A program made the position numbers and the translations under genes. A stretch of 33,828 bases of DNA, taken from positions 1 to 33,828 of the IMG/VR virus record IMGVR_UViG_3300025508_000078; one strand, given 5' to 3'. Below the pieces are notes generated by a model that worked only from the letters and a program-made list of their open reading frames with translations, was not told the origin of the DNA and did not search any database. Below, one piece after another: positions 15,779 to 24,915 of this stretch (position 1 is its first letter; each line of letters begins with the position of its first letter). The DNA is from a virus.

Positions 15779-17488
15779 ATGATGGATAAAAGAAAATATA
15801 GGTTAAATAATGCATCATCACAAATAGCTGTGAATGAGGATACCTTTGATAAAATTAATATTGAATCAAATAGTAGGCTTTTACCAGTTGGTGAAACGAA
15901 TAAAATTATTAATCTAGGTGAGCAATTTAATAAAGAGCGACAAGATTCAAAATATTATAGAATTACAGGTGCATTCAATACACTATTTAATAATGTATTA
16001 TTTAATATGAATGGTAAAAATAGTTGGTCATCGTTTAACCAAAGCTCATTTAAAGACGGAAGTTTAAGTAATGACGAAGATTTAACATATGAAGAATCCA
16101 TTACTAAACATTTAAAAGAAAATAATGGTTGGTTTGGTTATTTAGACCCAACACCCGCTAAATCTTCATTGTGTAGTTGGGTTGATATGGAACCTAATCG
16201 AAATTTATTTTCTTTAGCACCAAAGAATGGTGTTAAAAATTGGGAAATAACCATTTCATACCCATCTTATATAGATACGATAACTAAATCACCTGGTAAT
16301 TCTAATCACGAAATAGTTAGGGGTGGGTTAATATTAATAAATGTTGTTGTTTCAGTTATTGGTAATAGAAATATGTTGACATTCACAACACCCGTTAAAC
16401 ATAATTTAAACCAAGGTGACGCTGTTGAAATAAATGGTTTGGAGATATTAGGTGACTCAGGGTCAATAAGCCCTTACAATGGTCAATACAGTGTAATTAG
16501 GTTAGGTAAAGATAATGGTGATGATAAAGATTATTATTTTAGTGTAGATATAGGTGAGTTAGTTGGTGTTAGCACTAAGTCAAGGATGGCAAAAGTAGTG
16601 AATGGTAAAAAATCGTTATACTACGTTAGAGTTTTTAAAAAAGTAACAGTAAAAGGTGGGAAAGAAATTGAAGATGACGATTATGAGGTACACCCACTTG
16701 CATTTAGCCAAACAATTTATGAAGATAAAGAATGTCAATTTGTTTTTAATGAAGATATTGATATTACTAACCTCGTTGATAACTTAGGTAGGCCATTAAG
16801 TGAATTATACTTAACTATCATTAAAACTGATAGCGATAATACCTTTACACCAGTTAAATCTGGCGTTAAAATGCCGCTATCAACTAATATTAGTAAAAGG
16901 GCGTTATCCAATATTAATAAAATAACGAATGATTCATTAAATAGTGATATTGAAATTGAAAGTAATGTTATAATAGATAATGATTTATTTTATGGTGATG
17001 TAGTAGAATATAATTTACTTGAATTTAAGGAAACGGTTTTAGGTGATGTATACCACACATTTAACACTATTGATAGAGAAAGTGATGGTGGTTCTGTAGC
17101 TGGTAAAGCTTTAGGTATAAGACATGAGGGGTATATGTATAAGCCACATCATAAAATAGAAATTAGAAAATATTCTAATTATGTTGAAGAAGGTTTATTC
17201 AATACATTAGATAGACCAAAATATTCAAAATATGTTGGAACTAGAGAAGGTGGTAGATATTTATGGAGGGATTTATTAGATATTGGGTTAAATGATACAC
17301 AAGAAACGTATTTGGATTACCCATTTTTAAATGGGTCACATTATATAAATAAATGTATTAACTTACCATTATTTAGACAAGACCCATTCGGTTTTTATGG
17401 GTTAAAATGGAATTCGTATCCAGCGGATGCTTCAGGAACTCCTATGGAAGATAATACAATAATAAAAAATTCACAAGATGTCTGTTAA
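15779..17488 (+). CDS. Virion structural protein, function unknown (569 aa)
   Basis: The gene begins 2 bases after the 1163-aa protein's stop, and two adjacent ATG codons (15779 and 15782) could serve as start. The protein is beta-rich and hydrophilic with no signal or membrane segment. Residues about 200-220 carry a MLTFTTPVKHNLNQGDAVEI segment, a pattern (hydrophobic-TTP-H-x-L-x-x-GD) I associate with beta-sandwich modules of phage structural proteins. The C-terminal half is rich in Tyr, Gly and Arg (YSKYVGTREGGRYLWRDLLD). Its stop lies 11 bases inside the next gene. A baseplate or tail role is inferred from the operon only. Confidence 0.75.
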   Translation: MMDKRKYRLNNASSQIAVNEDTFDKINIESNSRLLPVGETNKIINLGEQFNKERQDSKYYRITGAFNTLFNNVLFNMNGKNSWSSFNQSSFKDGSLSNDEDLTYEESITKHLKENNGWFGYLDPTPAKSSLCSWVDMEPNRNLFSLAPKNGVKNWEITISYPSYIDTITKSPGNSNHEIVRGGLILINVVVSVIGNRNMLTFTTPVKHNLNQGDAVEINGLEILGDSGSISPYNGQYSVIRLGKDNGDDKDYYFSVDIGELVGVSTKSRMAKVVNGKKSLYYVRVFKKVTVKGGKEIEDDDYEVHPLAFSQTIYEDKECQFVFNEDIDITNLVDNLGRPLSELYLTIIKTDSDNTFTPVKSGVKMPLSTNISKRALSNINKITNDSLNSDIEIESNVIIDNDLFYGDVVEYNLLEFKETVLGDVYHTFNTIDRESDGGSVAGKALGIRHEGYMYKPHHKIEIRKYSNYVEEGLFNTLDRPKYSKYVGTREGGRYLWRDLLDIGLNDTQETYLDYPFLNGSHYINKCINLPLFRQDPFGFYGLKWNSYPADASGTPMEDNTIIKNSQDVC

Positions 17489-18311
17489 TAAATTTAAAAT
17501 AAGAATAGGTGATTTTGATAAGGATAATAATCTAAAAATTCCATTATCATTAGATTTTAGCTCTGCTGACCAATTAGAGGTAGTTAATAAGGAATTCATC
17601 TCTGTTGAAACTGAAAAGGCTATCAACCCAATTATTGATTATGATAAAGTCAGGTTCACGCCAATTAAAGCAAATCAAGTTGATTTAGTTAAAGATTTAA
17701 AAATTAATTTAAATTTCTTAAATAGTAGTGGGTCTTACAATAATATAACACATTATAGTGATATTGGTTTTACTGATGACGATATTAAATTCAAAAAGAA
17801 TAAATTTTTAAATTCATTCTTAAAACTTAGTTTTTATGATTCAGATGCGCCAACAAATCAAAATTTAGTTTCAATAGTTACGATATTTTCTAAAGTCACA
17901 CAAAGTGATGTAAAACCCTTATCAGTTGTAGGTGGTGGTTTACCAAATAACGCTAACAAATTTATTGTTAGGTATTTATTAAATAACCCAGTAACAACCC
18001 CAGAAGGTTTTGCGGAAGGGTTTTATTTATACCATTTTAAAAGTGATTTAGAAACACCTGATAATGGTATTAATTTATATATGAGAGCTGAATTTAATAA
18101 TGCGGCTACAGGTAAAATAACAAAATTTATAACAACAAATGAGTTATTAAATATTAATTCATTGATTAAAAAGTTACATACAAAATATTTATTAACAAGG
18201 GATACTACTGGTTATTTTTATTCATTAGACCCATCATATAATAATGCAACTAATATAACTGAAACAGGGACTGGTGTGACATTAGATTTATTTGAAATAA
18301 GAGTTGAATAA
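17478..18311 (+). CDS. Virion protein, function unknown (277 aa)
   Basis: The start lies 11 bases inside the preceding gene in another frame, and the stop overlaps the next ATG by one base, so coupling on both sides is likely. The protein is mostly hydrophilic and beta-strand rich, with a repeated theme of Asn/Asp turns and a YFYSLDPSYNNATN segment near the C terminus. No catalytic motif, signal peptide or membrane helix is visible. It sits inside a run of baseplate-type genes and is probably a structural subunit. Confidence 0.75.
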   Translation: MSVNKFKIRIGDFDKDNNLKIPLSLDFSSADQLEVVNKEFISVETEKAINPIIDYDKVRFTPIKANQVDLVKDLKINLNFLNSSGSYNNITHYSDIGFTDDDIKFKKNKFLNSFLKLSFYDSDAPTNQNLVSIVTIFSKVTQSDVKPLSVVGGGLPNNANKFIVRYLLNNPVTTPEGFAEGFYLYHFKSDLETPDNGINLYMRAEFNNAATGKITKFITTNELLNINSLIKKLHTKYLLTRDTTGYFYSLDPSYNNATNITETGTGVTLDLFEIRVE

Positions 18312-19054
18312 TGGAAATTATAAAAAGAAAAATATTAATCAATGATTTGGGTGAAAATATTTATTTTAAAATAAATATTTCTCAATCAATTGATAACATG
18401 GGTTTAATGACTGACATGCCATTTGATGGTAGTTGCATTACTCAATGTACTATTGGTTCAGACCCATTAATATTTATGAATGAGGGGATTAGTAGCGTTT
18501 GGTATAAACAAGGTGGTAAAGTAGTTTATGGTAGTGATTCTAAATTGAATCAACTAAAATCATACGATAAAAATGAAGTTTATAAATTAAATTTTAATAT
18601 AAAAAGTGAGAGCTATGGAGATTTCCAATCACCATCAGTCAGGAATATTAATGGAGTTGACAAGGTGACTAAGATTGACGGTGATAACATTATTTATGTA
18701 TTAAATGCAAAAAGAGACCTCACAATTGGTACTAGTCAACAATCTACTGGTATGTTATATGAAGATAACCCAGAAACGCCTTTAGATTTACCAAAGGAAT
18801 TAGATAATGAAATAACAACAACTAGGGTTGAATATACTGGTGAAGGTTGGAATGAAACTAATACGTCATTAGAACCACAAATACAAGAAGATTATTTATT
18901 AGGTATCATTAGTGAACCAGAAGTGGAAACTGATGTATTTATAGATAGAAGCACCTTTAGTGTTTTAGATAAACATTTAAGATTATCTGAAATTGAAAGC
19001 CTAGACCATTTGACAAGATATGGTAATGGGTTTTATAATATTAATAGAAATTAA
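18311..19054 (+). CDS. Virion protein, possible baseplate component (247 aa)
   Basis: The start overlaps the previous stop by one base (TAATG). The central part is beta-rich. The C-terminal segment EPEVETDVFIDRSTFSVLDK then HLRLSEIESLDHLTRYGNGF looks like a conserved terminal motif (V-F-I-D/E-R, H-L-R-L-x-E, Y-G-x-x-F-x-N) that I associate with phage baseplate-region proteins. I cannot name the family. Cys residues near positions 42-46 (GSCITQCT) may pair. Role inferred from position. Confidence 0.72.
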   Translation: MEIIKRKILINDLGENIYFKINISQSIDNMGLMTDMPFDGSCITQCTIGSDPLIFMNEGISSVWYKQGGKVVYGSDSKLNQLKSYDKNEVYKLNFNIKSESYGDFQSPSVRNINGVDKVTKIDGDNIIYVLNAKRDLTIGTSQQSTGMLYEDNPETPLDLPKELDNEITTTRVEYTGEGWNETNTSLEPQIQEDYLLGIISEPEVETDVFIDRSTFSVLDKHLRLSEIESLDHLTRYGNGFYNINRN

Positions 19055-19066
19055 AAAATAATAATT

Positions 19067-19984
19067 ATGGCAACTGGAAATTATGGGACTGTTAGACCAG
19101 CAGATGTATCGTTAGATGACGTTGAAGTGTTTTTACATTACACCCCATCTAGAAATGATATTGGTGATACAGTACTAACTAAATTAAATACTAAGGATGT
19201 TTTATCTCAAATAAACAACCCTAATAACCCTAACGCAATTGAGGTTTTTGGTGGTATGTATACGTTAACACTACCTAGCACACTTTTTAGTGAAAAGGGT
19301 ATTTACACTTTATCAATTAAACCAGTTGAAATTAGGACTAAAATATTAGACTGTGGTGTGTTATCAGCAAAGTCAGATATTAAAGGTTTAATTTTTGATA
19401 CAGCCTCAAATAACTTAAATAGCACGTATACATCTAGATTCCAAAATGGTGGTTTAGTGGGTTATAGAATAGAATATTTAAGTAATAATAATTCAGATGG
19501 TGATGTTAAAGTTAGAAATTTCTCAAGACTAATCACTTCAAACAATAGAGTTGATGTGGTAAATCAAAACTTAACTAATACTAATCAAAAAGCTGTTAGA
19601 TATAATTTTAATGATAATTCAACATTAGTATTTGCAACAGTAACACCTAGTTCATCATCAAATGTAAAACCAAACGTTTTACCATTTATTGGTGAACCTA
19701 ATCAAGACGTTATAATCACAAACACATTCTTTAATCCAATTCAAGTAGAAATAGAAATGGTTGAGCATGACATAGAAACGATTGCTTATGGGTTATATGG
19801 TCCACAAAGTAAATCAGTTGAAGATGGTATTTATACTAACTATACATTTGATAAAGAAATTTATAAACAATATAACTTATTTGAAATTAAGGACCAATTT
19901 ACAGGTGAACCTTTATTTGAAGTAAGAGAACCTAGAACAAATATTGATTTTAGTAAAGGATTTGATGAAATAAGTGAAGTATAA
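19067..19984 (+). CDS. Virion structural protein, function unknown (305 aa)
   Basis: It starts 12 bases after the previous gene behind an A/T-rich leader without Shine-Dalgarno. The protein opens MATGNYGTVRPADVSLDDVE followed by VFLHYTPSR. It is rich in Asn, Thr and Ser and appears beta-sandwich-like. The C-terminal part (YGLYGPQSKSVEDGIYTNYT, then KEIYKQYNLFEIKDQFTGEP) is more charged. No enzyme motif or membrane segment is seen. Its stop overlaps the next ATG. It is probably a connector or baseplate-ring subunit; this is inference from the operon. Confidence 0.72.
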   Translation: MATGNYGTVRPADVSLDDVEVFLHYTPSRNDIGDTVLTKLNTKDVLSQINNPNNPNAIEVFGGMYTLTLPSTLFSEKGIYTLSIKPVEIRTKILDCGVLSAKSDIKGLIFDTASNNLNSTYTSRFQNGGLVGYRIEYLSNNNSDGDVKVRNFSRLITSNNRVDVVNQNLTNTNQKAVRYNFNDNSTLVFATVTPSSSSNVKPNVLPFIGEPNQDVIITNTFFNPIQVEIEMVEHDIETIAYGLYGPQSKSVEDGIYTNYTFDKEIYKQYNLFEIKDQFTGEPLFEVREPRTNIDFSKGFDEISEV

Positions 19985-22926
19985 TGGCTAAAGTAAAAAT
20001 AGTAGGTTATGCCAAAAAAGAGGTTTTTGGTAATGGTGTTGAATATAGAAATTTTTCACCAGATTTAGTAGGGAATCAATTCGCTAGTAATGAAGGTACA
20101 CCTATTTTTACATCAGGTAATTTTAATATTACCACTAATTTAGATAGTAAAGTCGATAAAGAATTTGTAACCAATAAATTTACTGATTTCATTTCTTTAG
20201 ATTCACTTAATTTAGATGAAACACTAGAAAGTGTTTTAACTAAGTACTCTAAAAATGCTAAACTTAATTTAGATTATACCGATGCGTTAACATACGCTTT
20301 TTTTGGTTCTTTTAGAGAATATATTAGAGTTTCATTAGAAAACATAATAATTAAGTGGCCAGCATCATTATATGTTAGAGAAATTAATGTTAACGACCCA
20401 GCACTAACGGGTAAAACAGTTGATAATTATGTTTATAGCTCATTAAATGATACTAGTACCTTCGAAATTTCAACGGATAGGATTGAAAACAACTTTGATA
20501 TTAATTTTTTAAGTGGTGGTACAATAGAAAACACATTTAACGAAAGTAATGTATTACGTAACTTAACGTTAAACTACGCAAGTTTTGTGATATCAAATAT
20601 TAATGGTGATTTTCAAGTAACTAATTTAATTGGTGCAGCATCATTAACAAATTCAACCCTTTACTTAACAGTTAAAGGTAATCCATTCCCAGACTATAGT
20701 TCAGATATAATTGATTATCATATTAAACCAAATAAAACTAAAATTGAGGGCTTTTTCTTTAATTTAAATGAATTTGAAAATAATTTATTAAATAGATTAA
20801 CAATACCTGAATACACTAGTACTTTTACGGTATATAATGAGTCTGAAACGGGTAGTATTCTAGAAACGCAGAAGAAATTAACATGGCCAGTATCTGATGG
20901 GTATAACATAGATTTCAATTCATTAACATATATAAATTTTGTTAGTAAATTATTAGAAATAGCCGATGTTAATGACGATTCTAAATCTAATCTAATGGTT
21001 AGGTTTTTAGTGTCTAAATCTATTTCAGAATTTGATAGTATCCCAGATATTAATGGTACATATGTGGATGGTAATGGTCAAAAAATGACTAGCACTTTAA
21101 AAATATATGGAAGAGAATTTGATGAAATTAAAAAATACTCAGATGGTATTTCATTTGCGAATACTGTAACATATGATAAAAAGAATAACACCCCAGATAT
21201 AGTATTAAAAAACTTAGCAAGGGTATTAGGGTGGGAGTTAACAACTTCTATATCCCAAATAGATGTGTTAGGTAATTTCTTATCATTAAATTCAAATTAT
21301 TATGATGGTCACTCTAGGGGTTTAACAGACGCTGAAGCTGAAATTGAGTTATGGAGAAGAATAGTGTTAAATACACCTTGGATTTGGAAGTCTAAAGGAA
21401 CTAGAAAAGCTATAGAATTTTTATTTAAATTTATTGGGGCACCAAGTGGTTTGGTTAGCTTTAATGAATATTTATATGTCGCTAAAACACCAGTAGATGT
21501 TGAGTTAACAACTCAAATGATGGAATATTTTAATGACACAACCGACCTTTCAAGTCTAAATTTAGACACTAACGGGTTTCCAAAGGTTTTACCAAATACC
21601 CCAGAAATGTATTTCCAAAAAGCTGGGTTATGGTATAGACAAACAGGTGGTGATAACCCAGATATTGACTTACTTGAGGGTAATAACCCACACATAGGCC
21701 CATACGATGGTGGACAAGCTTATATGGAGCAATTCACCAATTGTTTAATACCTAATTATAGTGGTAGTACTGGTGAGGTGTCTGACCTTGAAGAAAATGT
21801 TAATTTATTTACTAATTACGGTAATGGTACGTTTGATGAGTGTTGTGATTCAAGTGTTCTAGTTGTGTTAAATACTAACTACGATTTTCAAAGTATCGCA
21901 ACAACAAATGTAAATAAAATATATGATAATTACTCAGTTACTGAAACTGGTTGTACAATAAATAATTCATGGTCAATTGTCGCAGCATTAACTGGTGAAA
22001 CTTTTTATAATGAAGTGTTTTTCAATAGCACAGGTGATGTCCCACCATCAGAATCAGATTATGTAAATGCATTAAATCAGTTAAGTGGTACTACTAATTT
22101 AACAGGGTCTACATTCAATTATAGTAGCGTTGATAAAACATTCACAATAATAAGTGATAATGATAATTGTGATAGTGAGTTATTAGATACGTATATTAAA
22201 GTTGAAATTTGTGTAGATTCAACATATAACTGTATAGATGAATGTATTTCAGGTTTAACATCATTCATGGTAAGTACTTTAACAGATGATGCTTGTTCCC
22301 CAACAAATGCTTTACCACTAAATGTGACATATTACCATAATGGTGCTGGTACACATCCAACGGTAGGTGATACAGTTTACTCAAATATTTGTGGGTTAAA
22401 CACTGTTTATCACCCTAGTGGGGATACTGTGTTTACTGATAATGGAATTGATTTTGCAATGCCTGAAGCTTGGTTACAAACCGACGCAAATGGTGTTATG
22501 GAAGAAATTATTTGTCCAGTAGTTGCGTGTACAGTTCAACTTGGTAGAGATTCACTTAATATAAATGGTGTTAGTTATGATAGATTCTTTTTGACTGGGT
22601 TAAATGAATTAAATTATGTGTCAATGAATTATCAAATAACGAATATGCAGTTATCGCCAAATAGTACGGCCAATCCATTTATAACAGATAGTTTAGGTCA
22701 GCAGATTAAACCAACAAACTTATCCCCATTAGTTAATTTAGTTAATATAATTAATGATACTACAAATGTATATGATTACACAGCGACCATTAACCCAAGG
22801 GGTAGTTATGACCCACTAACAGAGGGGTATAGTGTTGTGATTTCTGTAGTGTCTATGGATAAGGATTGTTTAATTAATACGAACTCAATAACTTTTCATT
22901 ATGGTACAAACCGACTAATAGTTTAA
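19984..22926 (+). CDS. Large tail/baseplate protein with a tail-protein-I-like segment and Cys-rich C-terminal modules (980 aa)
   Basis: Residues about 455-500 contain ELWRRIVLNTPWIWKSKGTR then KAIEFLFKFIGAPSGL and NEYLY. A Trp-x-KGT-x-x-A-I-x-x-L pattern like this occurs in P2 gpI-type tail proteins, which link the baseplate to fibres; the match here is short. Upstream residues about 1-450 form a long beta/alpha region. Downstream, from about residue 620, Cys becomes frequent (DECCDSS, ICVDSTYNCIDECISG). A module at about 780-848 shows YYHNGAGTHPTVGDTVYSN, then a TDANGVMEEIICPV ending. I associate this G-x-G-x-x-P-x-x-GDTVY pattern with surface or fibre proteins of Bacteroidota and their phages. 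The protein may carry adhesins on the baseplate. Start overlaps the preceding stop. Confidence 0.75.
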   Translation: MAKVKIVGYAKKEVFGNGVEYRNFSPDLVGNQFASNEGTPIFTSGNFNITTNLDSKVDKEFVTNKFTDFISLDSLNLDETLESVLTKYSKNAKLNLDYTDALTYAFFGSFREYIRVSLENIIIKWPASLYVREINVNDPALTGKTVDNYVYSSLNDTSTFEISTDRIENNFDINFLSGGTIENTFNESNVLRNLTLNYASFVISNINGDFQVTNLIGAASLTNSTLYLTVKGNPFPDYSSDIIDYHIKPNKTKIEGFFFNLNEFENNLLNRLTIPEYTSTFTVYNESETGSILETQKKLTWPVSDGYNIDFNSLTYINFVSKLLEIADVNDDSKSNLMVRFLVSKSISEFDSIPDINGTYVDGNGQKMTSTLKIYGREFDEIKKYSDGISFANTVTYDKKNNTPDIVLKNLARVLGWELTTSISQIDVLGNFLSLNSNYYDGHSRGLTDAEAEIELWRRIVLNTPWIWKSKGTRKAIEFLFKFIGAPSGLVSFNEYLYVAKTPVDVELTTQMMEYFNDTTDLSSLNLDTNGFPKVLPNTPEMYFQKAGLWYRQTGGDNPDIDLLEGNNPHIGPYDGGQAYMEQFTNCLIPNYSGSTGEVSDLEENVNLFTNYGNGTFDECCDSSVLVVLNTNYDFQSIATTNVNKIYDNYSVTETGCTINNSWSIVAALTGETFYNEVFFNSTGDVPPSESDYVNALNQLSGTTNLTGSTFNYSSVDKTFTIISDNDNCDSELLDTYIKVEICVDSTYNCIDECISGLTSFMVSTLTDDACSPTNALPLNVTYYHNGAGTHPTVGDTVYSNICGLNTVYHPSGDTVFTDNGIDFAMPEAWLQTDANGVMEEIICPVVACTVQLGRDSLNINGVSYDRFFLTGLNELNYVSMNYQITNMQLSPNSTANPFITDSLGQQIKPTNLSPLVNLVNIINDTTNVYDYTATINPRGSYDPLTEGYSVVISVVSMDKDCLINTNSITFHYGTNRLIV

Positions 22927-22934
22927 TATAATAA

Positions 22935-24035
22935 ATGATATCAGGAACAACAAATACATGTCAAATTATAGATAATACACAATTTTATCTATCTGGGTTA
23001 ACACAAACTAATACCGCATCAATTAATATACTTGGTAATGAAGGTTTAGATGTTTCAGAATGTTTTGGAATCTCAACTAATATTATCACTGTTGTAGGTG
23101 ATAATGTAACATTAACTGGTGATTGTAATACTAGTTTAGAGATTCTAATAACTGAAGGTGTTGACACAACAGTGGAATGTCTTTATATTGACTATGATGA
23201 ACAAACTTCAGGTTTAATTTTACTTACACTTAGCGGTGGTACAACAACGTTAAATGTACATCCAGAGTGTTGTTTAGCGTTAGGTTTTGAACCTGAAATT
23301 GGTGTCGATAATTATTATGTATGTAGGGCTAGGGAAGAATGTGACCCTAATGATTGTGATAATTATACACAAACTGGGGTATTCGAAGGTGAATATATGG
23401 TTTTTGATTCTAATTGTGGTGCTTCTACAACGATAGTGCCTAGTGAAGAATGTTGTTTCCGAGCTGGGTTAATTTTATCAAACAGTGGTATGCATTGTAT
23501 TATAGACCCACCCGAAGTTGACCCATGTGATGGCTTAACTATTTTCTCTGAACCAGATTTTGGTGATATAATATTTATAGATGCGAGTACTGGTTCACAA
23601 ACACCATTGGTACCAACAGCTGAATGTTGTAGTAGCAACGGATTTAGCTATGTAATTGATGGGAATAAGTATAGGTGTTATAAAACACAAATTCAAGAAG
23701 TTACAGTGTCTATAACTAATGATGAATGTTGTTTAGAAAGTGTTGTAGTCGTAGACCCAGACCCTACTGGACCTATTTATGAATACATTTGGGTAAAAGG
23801 TTGTGTTGGAACAACATATGCACTTTTTGATGGTGTTGTAAGAGTATTGATATCAGACAATTGGACAGCTAATGGATTTGGTTTTACAGGAAACGTAAGA
23901 AGTGAGTACGGTTCTACATTCTATATATTAACCATTGCTACAGAACAACAATGGGTTGATGGAGCTGGAGACATGTCTTCGGTCTGGGGTTCACTTAAAG
24001 AATTTGGCGCACCAACACAAATAGGGTGTGGGTAA
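22935..24035 (+). CDS. Cys-rich repeat virion protein with ECC modules (366 aa)
   Basis: Four ECC motifs lie at residues 111-113, 172-174, 230-232 and 264-266. The first three are followed by a G-F/L and then a further Cys 14-16 residues after the motif (for example AECCSSNGFSYVIDGNKYRC). Each appears to end a short module of about 60 residues, preceded by Thr/Gly-rich strands. The last 80 residues (YIWVKGCVGTTYALFDG onward) are a separate domain with Trp and Gly. No signal peptide is seen, as expected for a virion protein. The many cysteines suggest disulfides formed after release, or metal binding. The gene sits 8 bases after the 980-aa gene and 17 before the next. The family is not recognised. 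Confidence 0.75.
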   Translation: MISGTTNTCQIIDNTQFYLSGLTQTNTASINILGNEGLDVSECFGISTNIITVVGDNVTLTGDCNTSLEILITEGVDTTVECLYIDYDEQTSGLILLTLSGGTTTLNVHPECCLALGFEPEIGVDNYYVCRAREECDPNDCDNYTQTGVFEGEYMVFDSNCGASTTIVPSEECCFRAGLILSNSGMHCIIDPPEVDPCDGLTIFSEPDFGDIIFIDASTGSQTPLVPTAECCSSNGFSYVIDGNKYRCYKTQIQEVTVSITNDECCLESVVVVDPDPTGPIYEYIWVKGCVGTTYALFDGVVRVLISDNWTANGFGFTGNVRSEYGSTFYILTIATEQQWVDGAGDMSSVWGSLKEFGAPTQIGCG

Positions 24036-24052
24036 AATAAAATAAATGAAAT

Positions 24053-24889
24053 ATGTGTGTAATTAATATAAATATAAATGCTTCAACCCAAGCTGGTACA
24101 ACAATATCATCCGCTAGTGGACGATATAGGAGAAATGGTGAAACAACTTGGGTTAATTTCTCTATAACTAATATAAATGCAGCTAAAACACCCAATATTA
24201 CAATACTTGGGCAATACGTGTTGGAAGTTAATGTAACTAATAACATAGGTAACACAAGTGGTTGGGCGAGTAGCACGTTTTCAGTTACAAATGATTGTGG
24301 TGTAGACCCAATAGACCCAGACCCAATAGACCCAATAGAACCAATAGAACCAACATCTGAAGAACCTTGTATTAGGTGGAAAATAGACCCATTCGAGTTA
24401 CCACAAGGTGAAAGAATTGAAGTTGTTTACACTGCTTGTGATGGTTCAAGAGAGACGATTAGTGTTGGTGATAGTAGTACAGCATATTTTTGTGCGCAAG
24501 AAGTTGTAAGTGTGGATATGATAACTCAAACATGGACAGGTTCATGGACTAGTTGGACGTTCAGTAATCAATATGGTGTTGTTGAATCACTTCAAGAGAG
24601 GTGTGGTTTACTTGAAGTTGAACCAGATTCACCATTGGGTGAAGATGAGTTTGTTGAAATAGGTGAAAATGCTTGTAATTATGATGGTACATATCATTAT
24701 TATGCATTATCACCATGTGATATACAATATAGTTTATTATTTGTTAAAAGTAGATATAAATTAACAGTTGGGCGAATTTATCAACCAGCTGGTAGTGGGT
24801 ATGTTGGTAAACAAGGTGCTATAGCCTACGTAGATTGTAACCAACAAGGTATTATTCTAATAACATCAAATACTGAAGTGAGTTGTTAA
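24053..24889 (+). CDS. Virion protein with FN3/Ig-like domain and DP/EP linker (278 aa)
   Basis: Residues 1-80 form a beta-sandwich-like domain resembling fibronectin type III (SGRYRRNGETTWVNFSITN, then ILGQYVLEVNVTNNIGNTSG). A rigid acidic linker of DPI/DPD/EPI units spans about 84-105, encoded by short direct repeats at 24302-24352. A second domain follows (CIRWKIDPFELPQGERIEVV then a Trp/Thr-rich TWTGSWTSWTFSN), and the C terminus has paired Cys residues. The design, two small domains with a stiff linker, suits a surface-exposed decoration or receptor-binding subunit. The start at 24053 is used because the ATG at 24047 reads into a stop after six codons in another frame. Function is inferred. 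Confidence 0.72.
   Translation: MCVINININASTQAGTTISSASGRYRRNGETTWVNFSITNINAAKTPNITILGQYVLEVNVTNNIGNTSGWASSTFSVTNDCGVDPIDPDPIDPIEPIEPTSEEPCIRWKIDPFELPQGERIEVVYTACDGSRETISVGDSSTAYFCAQEVVSVDMITQTWTGSWTSWTFSNQYGVVESLQERCGLLEVEPDSPLGEDEFVEIGENACNYDGTYHYYALSPCDIQYSLLFVKSRYKLTVGRIYQPAGSGYVGKQGAIAYVDCNQQGIILITSNTEVSC
24302..24352 (+). repeat. Short direct repeats (gacccaata / gaaccaata) encoding the DP/EP linker
   Basis: Head-to-tail units of gacccaata, gacccagac and gaaccaata encode alternating Asp-Pro-Ile and Glu-Pro-Ile. The length of the linker could vary by slippage. Confidence 0.7.
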
Positions 24890-24915
24890 TAATTAATAAT
24901 TAATATTTAATATAA

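Noticed and set aside
24890-24915. TAATAATTAATAATTAATATT run as an origin or binding site
   Set aside because: Only 26 bases of AT-rich gap sequence; no inverted-repeat or iteron structure beyond simple composition.
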